Assembly: GCA_038501625.1 (NCBI GenBank)
Contig: JAZAYU010000226.1
Location: 445,001 to 509,000 of the forward strand
Source: Corbicula japonica
Lineage: Eukaryota > Mollusca > Bivalvia > Venerida > Cyrenidae
DNA length: 64,000 bases
Reading direction: 5' to 3'
Positions 47,290 through 58,707 of this stretch are shown here, in pieces. The notes beneath the pieces were generated by a model. It did no database searches and was not told the origin of the DNA. It saw only the letters and a program-made list of their open reading frames with translations. The translations under genes and the position numbers were made by a program. Numbering within the stretch: the stretch's first letter is position 1; each line of letters starts with the position of its first letter.

Positions 47290-47885
47290 AACAACACATT
47301 TTACACTTGTTAAAGGGAGATCATTGTGCAGAGTGACCCTATGTTATATGTGTAGAATGGAGATAACTGGGCAGAGTAGAACAGATTCTACAACGTACAT
47401 CATAGTGCTGGAAAATCTACAGGTGTAAAATGGGAGAGCACTGTGAGAACACACAAGGGAGATAACCATGCAGAGTGAGAACACCCAACTATACAGTTGT
47501 ACAAAGAAGATCGCTGTTGCACAAGGGAAAACAAATGTTCATAGTGAATACAAGGGAGATCACAGTTTAGAGAGATTATATCATGACCAACAGCTGCATA
47601 AGGGTGATACCTGTTTTACTTTAGTTACTCAAATCCTGCAGTTGTGAAAGTTGACTCCTGTGCAGAGAAAACATCAAATTGTCCAAGGGTGATCACAGAG
47701 CAGAGTGAGTAGATTCAACTACACAGTTATACAACATATCACTTTGCACAGCGAATAAACTGTAAAAGGGCGTTCACTGTGTAGAGTGAAATATGGACGG
47801 ACGGACGGACGGACAGACATTGTAAAAACCGTTTGTCACCCATAGAGGGAGGTGACATAAATGCCAAGCGGAATGAGACATAATT
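47290..47885. repeat. Segment Y: gggagatcac-type satellite, copy 1
   Basis: Loose repeats of acaagggagatcactgtgca and cagagtga.tacattcaac, then a (ggac)n tract and gtttgtcaccca.agagggaggtgacataaat. Copy 2 is 48335-48461 plus 49456-49775. Confidence 0.7.
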
Positions 47886-47904
47886 ACAGTATACAGTATC
47901 CCGG

Positions 47905-48335
47905 TGAATGTTTTACACGCGCTAAGCTCAAAGTTTTGCATGCTTTAAAGTTAGAGGAATAGTTTTTTCTTGTCTTTGGAACAGATGGTATAGTCTAAAT
48001 TATCTGTTCATTGTAAAACAATTCGCACAAGGCTGATTATACTTAAGTTTAACAAGGGAGACTACTGCGCATACTAAGTACACAGCTCCAACACAGTGAT
48101 CTCCCTCGCTACCAGTAATTTAATACAAGAAATATTCCCGCGATTTTGTTTATTATCGTTCATGGCTCAGGGTAAATTTAATATATAGTGTAACTGAAGA
48201 CAGAATTTTGTTTGAATTCATTATTTCAAGTATCATTTTTATACTGATGTTTCCTTTCCAAACATATTGAATTTATAATATATAAAAGCTATCGACTCTT
48301 AATGCACTGAATTAATTAATACCAAGATCGCTATG
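47905..48335. repeat. Segment X, copy 2
   Basis: Direct copy of 44915-45400, followed as expected by segment Y copy 2. Confidence 0.75.
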
Positions 48336-48461
48336 CACAGCAAGTACAGTTGCACAAGGGAGAACAAATGCTCAGAGTGAATTCAATGGGAGATCACCGT
48401 GAGTTCAGAGAGATAATATCAAAACCAACAGCTGTATAAGGGTGATACCTGTTCTACCTGG

Positions 48462-49455
48462 CGGCCGATTTTCGGAGTTAGTTAAAAAAATCGACGTCTT
48501 TTATGCAAGATCTTTCCTAAATTTTTATTGCTTGTTTCTTTAAATAACTACAATTTGTATAACTGTAATTCCCTGTAGAATCCTTGTGTGTGGACGGCTT
48601 GTTCGTATGCAAATTCTGACGTTCTTGCTGATCACTGCGCTTTGTTTTTCGGCGAAATTTAAGGGCCTGCCACACTCCTCCCAATTCTATTCATCGATAA
48701 AAAGAAAATTATCAAAATCTCAATAACGGCAAAATGCTGTTAAATGAAACTTTGCACAAGTGAATTTTATTAATGTATCTTTATTTTACAGATGGTAAGA
48801 CATATTAGAAAAGTAAAGAAAAATAGCGAGATCTAAAAATTCCCTCAACTTCTATTTACATAAATTCACAAAAACTAAAGAACACAAAACATCATTTTAA
48901 ATGCCCACATGAGTAATATGATACTGACAACAATTTATTGTGTCCTCATGATTTACTTATGTAAACTTTACGAGATATTAGTAAAAGTGTGTTTGACCTT
49001 CAATTTCCTGGTCGCGTAAACGGATGACAATCATTGATTTCTCTTTTAATAGTTGAACGTTTTTTACAAAGTACACAACATTTTCTTGTCAGTATTATTG
49101 CGCTCACGAGGAAATTTAAAGTTATGTTCTGCGTCGCCTAGTTTTTGTGAATTTATGTAAATGGAATTCAATGAATTTTTAGGTCTAGCTTTGTTTCTTT
49201 ACTTTTCTAAGTTGTCTTACTGTATGCAAAGTAAAGATACATAAGTAACCTTCATTTGTGCAAAGTTTCATTGAATGGCATTTTGTCATTACTGAGATTT
49301 GATGATTTTTATTTTATCGATGAATAGTATTGGGAGGAGTGAGGCGATGCCTTAAGTGAAGAAGAAGTACTAAAAAATTTTCGGATGTATAACACGCACC
49401 CACGATTCGCGCGCATTTCGGGAAGTAAAAATCTGCGCGTTATACACAACCGAAA
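48462..49455. mobile_element. ~1-kb insertion splitting segment Y copy 2
   Basis: Segment Y copy 1 runs continuously through ggtgatacctgttttac, ...ctcaaatcctgcagttgtg. In copy 2 these blocks are separated by this stretch. It starts tggcggccgattttcggag and ends near cgcgttatacacaaccg. It contains the foldback element below. Confidence 0.65.
48657..49345. mobile_element. ~690-bp foldback element
   Basis: The left arm (about 48657-48895: cttaagg analogue, gccacactcctcccaattc, tcatcgataaaaagaaaat, ...) is mirrored by the right arm (about 49130-49345), ending tcgatgaatagtattgggag gagtgaggcgatgccttaa. A single arm also lies at 34025-34185. Confidence 0.8.
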
Positions 49456-49839
49456 AGGTAAGTAAGCATCTCAAATCCTAAAGTTGTGAAAAGGAGACTC
49501 CTGTGAAAAGAGAACTTATCAAACCCTACAATTGCCCAAGGTTGATCACTGAGCAGAGTGAGTACATTCAACTATACAGTTACGGTATACAAGAGATTAC
49601 TTTGCTGTGCGTTTGTCACCCACAGAGGGAGTTTACTGTAGGGAGTTCACTGTGTAGAGTGAGAAATGGATGGGCAGACAGACGGACAGAAAGACAGACA
49701 TTGTAAAAACAGTTTGTCACCCACAGAGGGAGGTGACATAAATACCATGCGGGATGAGACATAATTACAGTGTGAGAAAGGAACCTTGTCAAAATAGAAC
49801 AAGCCAATCTAGATGTGTGTTCAGTTGAAGACTTGTCTC

Positions 49840-50078
49840 AACCCTTTCCTCCACAGACACACCTTTATTGCGTTGGAGCACAGTTTAGATCCAGATCAGC
49901 CGGAACATCCGTGACGTCTGATCAGGATCTAAACATGTCACTTTTTTATTTGTTAGGTTCTTTCCGACCAAAATGCGACCAGTGCAGATCCTGATCAGAT
50001 GGCACGGACAAGACAGCTGATCTGGATCTACACTGGTCGCACATGTGTAAAATGTGTATATATGGAGGAAAGGGTTAA
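49840..50078. mobile_element. Family B hairpin, near full length
   Basis: caaccctttcctccacagac to tatatggaggaaagggttaa. Inner arms: gatccagatcagccgg and gctgatctggatc. Confidence 0.88.
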
Positions 50079-50540
50079 CCTCTGGTACTTTCTCATAATA
50101 AAAAATGCAAGTGCAAACGAGTCACAAAGCCATGAAATATGACCTTTACTTAGAGATTCAGCATCAGCAACACGATGTTGTCATAAGCGATATAATTTGA
50201 AAGTTAGATGAAGAAAGTGAAGAAATATTAAGAAATGGTAATGTTGTTGCCAATGTTAAGTTTTGTGACAAAATCCAAGTACCAAAGGAGGAAAACTCCA
50301 TCAAACTCCCTCCATCAAATCTAAGAATTTGGCATAATCTCAACAGTGTTGTCATAAGCAATACCAGTTGAAAGTTAGATGGAGAAATTTTAAGAAATTG
50401 CAAACATTAAGATTTCATGACAGACAGACAAAGTAATACATATGAATCAGACAAAGCGATACCTATGTATAGCCATTTTCTTAGAAAAGGCCATATACAT
50501 AAATCCATTCCCAAACTAGAGTAAACTATGTTGAAGGCAA
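50079..50540. other. Intergenic, short internal duplication
   Basis: gttgtcataagc.atac.a.ttgaaagttagatg.agaaa occurs twice (about 50175-50225 and 50348-50395). Nothing else was recognised. Confidence 0.5.
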
Positions 50541-50544
50541 GTTC

Positions 50545-50693
50545 AGGGCTGAAGGTTATAAAGCTGGAATTGGAAACCAGTCTCAAATCTCAAGCATCTG
50601 ATTGGCTGAAATGCCGACCAGTCGCCATTTCAGCCAATCAGATGCTTGAGATTTGAGACTGGTTTCCATGCTCAGTTTTATAACCTTGGGCAC
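50545..50693. mobile_element. Family A hairpin, near perfect
   Basis: gggctgaaggttataaagct to agttttataaccttgggca. Confidence 0.92.
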
Positions 50694-50872
50694 TGATGTT
50701 GGAGCATAAACCTTCTAGTAAATATGTAAATGAAGGAATGGAAAAGGCTGTCTTAGGAAGCTATCAGTCATGATTAATAGAATCAGTCATGGACAATAAC
50801 AACTTGCTACATATACCATTTCTTCCAACCTTTATGCTAGTGAATTTCAGCTGACAGCTAACTACACAATTG

Positions 50873-51097
50873 TATAACCCTTTCCTTCATAGGCACACCT
50901 ATATTGCATGGGAGAACAATGTAGATCCAGATCAGCCAGTACAACAGTGCCATCTGATCAGGATCTGCACTGTTCGCTTTTTTATTCGTTAGGTTATTTC
51001 TGATCAAAATGAGACCAGTGCAGATCCTGATCAGACGGCATGGATGTACACTGGTCACACATGCGTTAAAATGTGTATATATGGTGAAAAGGTATAA
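50873..51097. mobile_element. Family B hairpin
   Basis: taaccctttccttcataggc to gtgtatatatggtgaaaagg. Inner arms match the family. Confidence 0.85.
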
Positions 51098-51529
51098 TAG
51101 TATGACAGTGACTGAGAAACAGGGGACAAGGTGTGACTTCAGAACATGGCATGGTACAATGGTCACCTGGTACAGTGATGCCCCAGAATTAAAAAGTGTT
51201 CTAGTCTATGGGAATATCATGCTCGCTCCGTGCACTTCTGAATATTCCCTTAATTGAGACCAAGTATGGAATTCTATATATGAAGATAAAGGAATAACAA
51301 AACTTGATGTTTACCATAAACAAAACACTTTTATCACAAAACTTTATATTCATAGAAATTTTTTAATTTTCACAAGTTCACAGTTACATAAAAAATAAAA
51401 AGTTTACAGTTACATAAATTAAGAATGATGATTCATGTTATATGTTTGCAGAACAAAGGAAATTATAGTTTTAAACCTTTTAATGATTTTTCACTTAATA
51501 CTGAATTTTGTGGGTACCAAGTACTCTCT

Positions 51530-51669
51530 TAACCTTTCCTGTATAGATTCACCTTTATTGCTAGGGCAAACAGTTTAGATCCAGATCAGCCGGCACATCC
51601 GTGCTGGCTGATCTAGATCTTCACTGGTCGCACATGCTTAAAAATGCGTATATATCAAGGAAAGGGTTA
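51530..51669. mobile_element. Family B hairpin, half-length deletion form
   Basis: ttaacctttcctgtatagat to tatcaaggaaagggttaa. The central ~100 bp are missing, but both ends and the TTAA flanks are kept. Confidence 0.88.
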
Positions 51670-51769
51670 AAACAGCCTGATACTGTTTATTGAAAGTACA
51701 CCTCAGAATATATAAATGGGCCAGTAACAAGCAACCAATGACTTGATGATGTCATTAGTGACATCAGAG

Positions 51770-51934
51770 CTTAAGATTAAAAAACTGAGATTGGAAACCA
51801 GTCTCAATTCTCAATCTGATAGGCTGAAATGGCCTATTGGAAATGGGGAACAGTCGCCATTTCAGCTAATCAGATAGGGGCCTACTTGAGATTTGAGACT
51901 GGTTTTTTATTCTCAGTTTTATAACCTTGGGACC
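51770..51934. mobile_element. Family A hairpin, rearranged centre
   Basis: Family A arms, with a changed centre (ggcctattggaaatggggaa) and an extra aggggcctac in the right arm. Confidence 0.8.
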
Positions 51935-52027
51935 AAAACATAGTGAAGTACAGTAGGTATCCCTACATTAGTGTTCTAGAGTATACTGACAAGCTGGTAC
52001 CTGGTAACCAATTGTTTAATTAGAAAA

Positions 52028-52152
52028 TGCCATCAATAACTGGAGACCAATCTCAGATCTCTGGAATCTAATTGGATGAAACTGATTACTATATCAAAAA
52101 AAGACCAATAGGAAGATTGAGTTTCCATTCTTAGTTTTATAACCTATGGTGC
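52028..52152. mobile_element. Family A hairpin, diverged
   Basis: ctggagaccaatctcagatc, ctaattggatgaaa, agtttccattcttagtttta, taacctatggtgc. Confidence 0.65.
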
Positions 52153-52221
52153 AGAAAACCACTGGCTAGTTAGATCACTTATATTTCAGTAAAGCTGGTG
52201 AGACTTGGAAGGAAATTGTTA

Positions 52222-52411
52222 TCCTTTTCCCTCATGTATACACATTTTACATATATGTAACCAGTGTAGATCCAGCCAGCACATCCTAAAAGGATCTGCA
52301 ATGGTCACATCTTGGTAAGAAATAACGTTATGAATGTGCCGGCTGATCTGGATCTACGTACACTGTTGGCCCACTCCATAAAGGTGTATAATATATGGAG
52401 GAAAGGTTTAT
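52222..52411. mobile_element. Family B hairpin, diverged
   Basis: atccttttccctcatgtata to atatggaggaaaggttta, with agtgtagatccagcc and ccggctgatctggatctac. Confidence 0.8.
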
Positions 52412-52952
52412 ATTGAATAAAGTAATGAATTCTAACAGTATTTTAAATAGAAACATTCACATTTAAATTGTCTAATACTATTACATAGGAATCAAGAACC
52501 CCAACTGCTTAACCTTCCTCAAAATGTTTGATATTATAATAAAAAGACACAAAACAATTGACAAGTTTATGCCATTAATGGATTATTGCTAACAAATATG
52601 ATAGTTCCTGACAATGCAGAATACATCAGTCAGTTTGTTGCTCTAAAATACAATACCTTAAAAATACATCTTTATAAACAAAAGAACACAAACACCCTTT
52701 TATAAGTTTACAAGTACAGGTCAGATCAGCCAGCACATACATTAATTTAGCTTTTTGATTTATAAGGTTATTTCTGACCAAACAGCGAACATATGGAGGG
52801 AAGGGTTAATATTCAATATTTGTCATCTCTTGGCATACTATTCTGAAAATTACTTTTAAAATTTCAAAAATAAACTTCATATTCCTCCAGCCCTAAATCT
52901 GAAAGTGACAAAGAAAAGCCTCAACATATTGATGCAAGTTCCAGCTTTATTT
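52412..52952. other. Intergenic with a family B remnant
   Basis: About 52715-52810 holds gtcagatcagccagcacata, aaggttatttctgaccaaac and catatggagggaagggttaa, a family B remnant. The rest is AT-rich. Confidence 0.55.
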
Positions 52953-53110
52953 AATCCCTATACTCTATGGATACTGCTAATATCCCATGTGTGGCCAGTG
53001 TAGATCCAGATCAGCCTGTATATCTGTGCAGTTTGATCTGGATCTACTCTGCTTTTGGTAAAAAATGTAACAAATCTTTAATTTGAAAGGGTAGACATAC
53101 ATGTTTATAC
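52953..53110. mobile_element. Family B hairpin, short form
   Basis: taatccctatactctatgga to tttaatttgaaagggtag, with ccagtgtagatccagatcag and gatctggatctactctgctt. Confidence 0.7.
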
Positions 53111-53164
53111 CAGGGTACTACCAGCCTCACTTCAAATATGTTTATTTCTCCATAGCTCCCTCTT

Positions 53165-53530
53165 GATATCCTTTTTCTCCATGGACTATTATCCATGGCA
53201 AAGTAGATCAAGATCAGCTGGCACATTCATGCCATCTGATCAGGACCTTTACTGTTTGCTTTTAGATTCATTAGGTTATTTCTGACCAAGAAGCATCCAA
53301 TGTAAATCCAGATCTCAGCAGGGCTGAAGGTTATAAAGCTGAGAATGGAAACCAGTCTCAAATCTCAAGCATCTGATTGGCTGAAATGGCGACCAGTCGC
53401 CATTTCAGCCAATCAGATGCTCGAGATTTGAGACTGGTTTCCATGCTCAGTTTTATAACCTTGGGCACAGATTGCAAGAACTGTGACATACACTGGTTGC
53501 ACACACCATATACCTGGAGTAAAGGGATAT
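53165..53530. mobile_element. Family B hairpin interrupted by family A
   Basis: The left part (ctccatggactat...tgatcaggacctttactg...gatctcag) and right part (agattgcaagaactgtgaca to ctggagtaaaggg) are one family B element split by the family A hairpin at 53320-53468. Confidence 0.78.
53320..53468. mobile_element. Family A hairpin, near perfect, nested
   Basis: gggctgaaggttataaagct to ctcagttttataaccttggg. The ~66-bp arms are nearly exact complements around ggcgaccagtcgcc. Confidence 0.93.
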
Positions 53531-53770
53531 CCAAATAACAACAATCAGTATGGTTTGCTGAGCACTTCATGACAGTTCATTATCAGCTAGATCACCTCTT
53601 GTCTGGACATTGCTATTAAAATCTACACACAAAAATTGAAACATAAAAACACTATAATAGCACCTAATTAGACCAAACTGTTTTCTACAAAATGGAGGGA
53701 ATATATAAAATTGTCTTATCACTATCAAACCTTCAAAAACAACAACAATAACAACAACAACAACAGTAGT

Positions 53771-54153
53771 TAACCCTTTCCTTCATATACATGCCTTTTT
53801 ACGCATGTGCGAACAGTGTAGATCCAGATCACCCTGCACATCTGTGCCATCTGGGTTGAAGGTTATAAAGCTGAGATTGGAAACCAGTCTCAAATCTCAA
53901 GCATCTGATTGGCTGAAATGGCGACTGGTCGCCATTTCAGCCAATCAGAAGCTTGAGATTTGAGACTGGTTTCCAAGCTCAGTTTTATAACCTTGGGTAC
54001 TGATCAGGATATGCACTCTGCTTTTTGGTCTGAAATAACCTAATAAATCAAAAGTTGAGCAGTGCAGATCCTGATCAGAAAACATGGATGTGCCAGCTGA
54101 TCTGGATCTACACTGGTCACACATGCATAAAAAGGCGTACATATGGAGTAAAA
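53771..54153. mobile_element. Family B hairpin interrupted by family A
   Basis: taaccctttccttcatatac to gcgtacatatggagtaaaac. Family A (53853-54000) sits within what other copies read as gtgcc.tctgatcagg. Confidence 0.88.
53853..54000. mobile_element. Family A hairpin, nested, with 3-bp ctg duplication
   Basis: The left flank ends gtgccatctg and the right flank begins ctgatcagg. Uninterrupted family B copies read gtgccgtctgatcagg, so ctg was duplicated on insertion. Confidence 0.9.
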
Positions 54154-54358
54154 CGTAAAAACATCTGAAAGTATGATATTGTTTCTATGTTGTATTAGAA
54201 GTCAGATTGTTTATAAACTAAAAATGTTTTAGATTGGCAAACATCAATTATTGGTAAAACATTAACCTTACATCTAGATAGGGTTCTTTATTTGGAAACC
54301 ACAAATCCTCAGCTTGTACCTCAAACAATATGGCTGTATATATTAAATGGGTGTTTAG

Positions 54359-54600
54359 TTAACCCTTTCCTGTATAGATACACATTTTTACGCAAGTGCG
54401 ACCAGTGTAGATCCAGATCAGCCGGCACATCCGTGCCGTCTGATCAGGAACTGCACTGGTCGCATATTGGTTAGAAATAACCTAATGAATCAAGAAGCGA
54501 ACAGTTTAGATCCTGATCAGACGGCATGGATGTGCCGGCTGATCTGGATCTAAACTGTTCGCCCTAGCAATAAAGGTGTGTCTGTACAGGAAAGGGTTAA
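54359..54600. mobile_element. Family B hairpin, best full-length copy (242 bp)
   Basis: Starts ttaaccctttcctgtataga and ends gtacaggaaagggttaa. TTAA is at both ends. Four inner blocks (gatccagatcagccggcaca, ccgtctgatcagga and complements) make a two-tier palindrome. No coding capacity. TTAA flanks with CCC-starting ends resemble piggyBac-type elements. Confidence 0.93.
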
Positions 54601-55485
54601 ACACTTGTGTCCCTATTTGGTACTTTGTCAGAATACAAAATTGATCCTCTTTATTTCGAATTTTCGAACTCTTGTTCTTTATCAAGAAAATACAGAAATT
54701 TATTAAATTTAGGTTATATCCATTTTGATAAGCTTAATGTTGTTTGATGTTTCCCGGGGCAACGTCGCTGATGTTAAAGTATTCAAATTTAATTTCAGGC
54801 AAAACTTATGATTCATACAAACCTAAATGATCGACATGATTGCACAACATAACTTCCCTATCACTGGTTGGGGTAAAGTTGTAGTTATCAGTCAGGGGAC
54901 ACTAATGATTACAACGTTACTCATATTTGTAAGACTTGCTTTTAAAGGCATATAATACATAATAAATAAACTAGGTAAAAATCTTTATTCACTCATTCAA
55001 CATTTGCTTAATTCATTATTCCATGGGATATGGTTGTTTTTTTGTTGTTTTTTTTTTTCATAACAAAGCAAATTGACAAAAAGGGCCACTTCGTTATGTT
55101 CATCATCAACTAATGTTTTTGTGTTGTTTATCAATGTTGTTATATCAAATCACGTCAGTTCTCTTAAAAAATTGCAACAAAAACCAACAACAAAAAGTGT
55201 TCTTTAATAAATATATCAAAGTATTCCTTAGCATACTAAAGTAATAAACAACAACTGAATTCAGAAATGAAGCAGATTTTGGTTTTCTTATAGGATAGCT
55301 GCAATCTGATCATGAAGAACATTTGCCATCCTGCATATGACAGCAAACTTGTCACAACAAAATGCCACTATCTACAAATATATCTGATGATAGAGTTTCA
55401 ATATAGTAACATTTTTCCTCAATATATACAGGTTTTATCCCAGGGGCTCACAGTGTCGATCTGGATGAGATGTAACATGCATGAA
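54601..55485. other. Intergenic, nothing recognised
   Basis: AT-rich. No supported exon or repeat up to the family B remnant at about 55432. Confidence 0.4.
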
Positions 55486-55795
55486 ATCTATGCCCAAGGT
55501 TATAAAACTGAGCATGGAAACCAGTCTCAAATCTCAAGCATCTGATTGGCTGAAATGGCGACCAGTCGCCATTTCAGCCAATCAGATGCTTGAGATTTGA
55601 GACTGGTTTCCAATCTCAGCTTTATAACCTTCAGCCCAGATCAGGATGTTCACTGTTTGCTCATGGTCAGAAATAATCTAATGAATCTAAAAGCAAACAG
55701 TGTAGATCCTGGAGATGGCGTGAATGTGCCAGCTGATCTGGATCTATGCTGTTAGCCCATGCAATAAAAGTTGTACCAATTGAGGAAAGATCATC
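55432..55795. mobile_element. Diverged family B hairpin interrupted by family A
   Basis: cagtgtcgatctggatgaga on the left. On the right, agatcaggatgttcactgtt, tctaatgaatctaaaagcaa, gccagctgatctggatctat. Family A is at 55491-55637. Confidence 0.75.
55491..55637. mobile_element. Family A hairpin, near perfect, nested
   Basis: tgcccaaggttataaaactg to ctttataaccttcagccc. Confidence 0.93.
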
Positions 55796-55908
55796 ATGTA
55801 AACAGTCATTATTACTTTGGGGATAAAACCCCTCCCCATTAGTTAATACTGGTTATTGTATGTAAATATGCAAATCTAGTTTATTGCCTACTACTCAACT
55901 GTGTCCTT

Positions 55909-56050
55909 GACCCTTTACTCCAATGGCTATGGCCGTTACCCTACATCAGAAATGTGTAGATCCAGATCAGATGGTATGAATATACAAGCTGATCTGGATT
56001 AACACTGGTAGCGCCTGTGCAAAAATCTGTATATATGGAGTAAGGGTTAA
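55909..56050. mobile_element. Family B hairpin, half-length form
   Basis: tgaccctttactccaatggc to gtatatatggagtaagggtt. Confidence 0.8.
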
Positions 56051-56234
56051 CAACCCCGAGTACTGAATACCAAAATGTGTATTTCACTTTCTTGTACAGC
56101 AGGAAAAGACTTAGAAATCTGATAATCATTAACCTGAATGTGTAAATGCATCACATTGCAAAAATACTAGGAGCCATTTCAACCAATTATAACCAAAAAA
56201 TGCGTAAATTACTTCAAATATATGGATTTTATAA

Positions 56235-56545
56235 TGTGTGCCCAGTGCAGATCCAGATCAGCCAGAACAGTCGGATCTGGATCTATACTGGTTGCTTCTA
56301 GGTAAAAAAAATCAAATGAATCTAAGAGCAAACCGTGTAGATGGAGGGTGAACTATAAACCAGTATAGACACCAGGGCTGAAGGTTATAAAAAAATTGGA
56401 AACCAGTCTCAAATCTCAAGAATCTGATTGGCTGAAATGGCCACTGGTAGCCATTTCAGCCAATCAGATGCTTGAGATTTGAGACTGGTTTCTATGCTCA
56501 GTTTAATAACCTGGGCACAGATTACTTTCACTGCCCATGAATAGA
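56235..56545. mobile_element. Diverged family B remnant interrupted by family A
   Basis: gcccagtgcagatccagatc, agagcaaaccgtgtagatgg, then family A at 56374-56519, then agattactttcactgcccat. Confidence 0.6.
56374..56519. mobile_element. Family A hairpin, nested
   Basis: gggctgaaggttataaaaaa to ctcagtttaataacctgggc. Confidence 0.9.
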
Positions 56546-56548
56546 TTT

Positions 56549-56787
56549 AAACTATTACTCCATATATAAAACTTTTATCAAACGTGCAGATGGCACAGAT
56601 TCTTATCAGCCAGCACAATCGCTCAGTCTGATCAGGATCTACACTGTTTGCTTTTAGATCAGAAATACTGCCAATAATCTAAGTGAACAGTGTACATCCT
56701 AATCAGATGGCACATTGATGCCAGCTGATCTGGATCAGCATTGGTCATCTGTGTGATAAAAGGTGTAAATTTGGACTTAGGGGTTAA
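56549..56787. mobile_element. Family B hairpin, diverged
   Basis: ttaaactattactccatata to aatttggacttaggggttaa, with gatcaggatctacactgttt and gccagctgatctggatcagc. Confidence 0.78.
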
Positions 56788-57247
56788 TAAAATTAAGCAT
56801 GCAAGGTATTGATATGCAGGTTAAGCTTCCTACTTTAAGTGCTAGACTCTCTCTATCGAGAACTGCAAATGCATTGATATTCAGTAAAAAGTGATATGAC
56901 ATCTTTGTGTGTATGTGTGTTGGGGGGGGGTCATCAATTAATTGAAATATATTTACATAGATTTCTATATATTGTGGTGTTTTCTTATTAGTGGATCAAT
57001 TTACTCTTGAAATTCACAAAAATAGTACCCACAGAATATCATTTATTTCAGGGTAACATAATTTTGGTATTTGTACACAAAACAATCCCCTACTTTATAC
57101 AATGGTTGGGGAACAGAGAGGGGGATGGGTTCACAGGCAGGTTGTCATGTTCAGCGAAACAGTCAAATTGCATTTCCAGCAAACGTTCATGTTCTTCTAC
57201 AGGCTAGGGCAAGTGACAACAAAATATTCTCCAGGTTTCAGTGATCT
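56788..57247. other. Intergenic, nothing recognised
   Basis: A gtgtgtatgtgtgt then G8 tract near 56908-56930. No gene was seen. Confidence 0.4.
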
Positions 57248-57249
57248 TT

Positions 57250-57494
57250 TTAACCCTTTCCTCCATAAATACACATTTTTATGCATGTGCCACCAGTGTA
57301 GATCCAGATCAGCTGGCACATCATCAATTCCGTCTGATCTGGATCTACACTGGTCGCTTTTTGGTCAATAATATCAAAATGAATAAAAAAACAAACAGTT
57401 TAGATCCTAATCAGATGGCACGGATGTGCCGGCTGATCTGGATTAAACTGTTTGCCCTCGCAATAAAGGTGTATCTATGGAGGAAAGGGTTAAA
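57250..57494. mobile_element. Family B hairpin, full length
   Basis: ttaaccctttcctccataaa to ctatggaggaaagggttaaa. TTAA at both ends. Confidence 0.92.
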
Positions 57495-57994
57495 TTGAGT
57501 TAGTTATTGATCATGGTTGGATGCAGGATAAAAAATATCACCAAAACAACAAAGTATGCATACCATGTAGCTCTATTATTTATTGATTAGCTACAATAAA
57601 TTCCATAGTTAAATGTTAACAAACATTCACAGAGATTTACCCTGAAACAATTTCAGTTGTTTGCTATAGTTAAACATGTAAGGAAATTACAAGTTTTAAC
57701 ACTGATTTAATTTAATACGTTCAGTGTTATTTTACAGATATATTTTCTAACATTCTCTAACAAAATAGATACAAATTTGATAAAAAGCTTAAAAATCTGC
57801 AAATACCTTTTTGTCATTACTTGCTGTTTTACTTCACTCATACACCACCCTCATCAACATCATTCAAAATAAATGAAAAACACTTTAAAAAGAATCACAA
57901 CTTTTATAAATCTTCTATAAAAAAGAAAAACAGCTTCAGTCATGACATGGCTAACAAATAAATAACAAAATATATTAAATAATACATAAAAAAA

Positions 57995-58231
57995 TTAACC
58001 TTTTACACCCAATATACACATTTTATTACATGTGCTACACTACAGATCCAGATCAGCCAACATATACATGCTGTCTGATCAGGATCAACACTGTTCATTT
58101 TTTGGTCAGAAATAACCTAATTAATCAAAAAGGACCAGTGTGCATCCTGATCAGTCATGGATGTGCCGGCTGATCTGAATCTACTATGTTTGCACAAGCA
58201 ATAAAGGTGTATCTATTGAGTAAAGGGTTAA
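57995..58231. mobile_element. Family B hairpin, full length, diverged ends
   Basis: ttaaccttttacacccaata to ctattgagtaaagggttaag. TTAA at both ends. Confidence 0.88.
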
Positions 58232-58463
58232 GTGTATTGCATTATGATTTTTAACAAACACATGGCCTAATAAAAACAGCTTTGACATAAGCTACCAGTC
58301 TAAATTTATGTCACTGACATAAAACAGTTTGTACAAGTACACTTTTCTACTAAACACTGTACTGTATGAAACATTTATACTAAATGTTAAGTCATAATTA
58401 AACTAGAAATGTTGCCAAGTGCTAACAAACACCCCTCCCCCTTCCCTTCCCACCTCGAGACAG

Positions 58464-58707
58464 CTTAATCCTTTCCTCCATATACACATGTTTTTACACA
58501 TGTTTGACCAGTGTAGATCCAGATCAGCCGGCACATCCGTGTCGTCTGATCAAGATCTGCACTGGTCGCATTTTGGTCAGAAATAACCTACTGAATCAAA
58601 AGTGAACAGTGCAGATCCTGATCAGACAGCAAAGACATGCTGGCAGATCTGGATCTACAATGTTCACCCACGCATTAAAGGTATGTGTCTATGGAGGAAA
58701 GGGTTAA
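58464..58707. mobile_element. Family B hairpin, full length
   Basis: ttaatcctttcctccatata to ctatggaggaaagggttaaa. Confidence 0.92.

Noticed and set aside
54292..57498. Frames sharing CDQCRSRSAGTS or ATSVDPDQLA peptides
   Set aside because: They are translations of family B hairpin ends in different frames.
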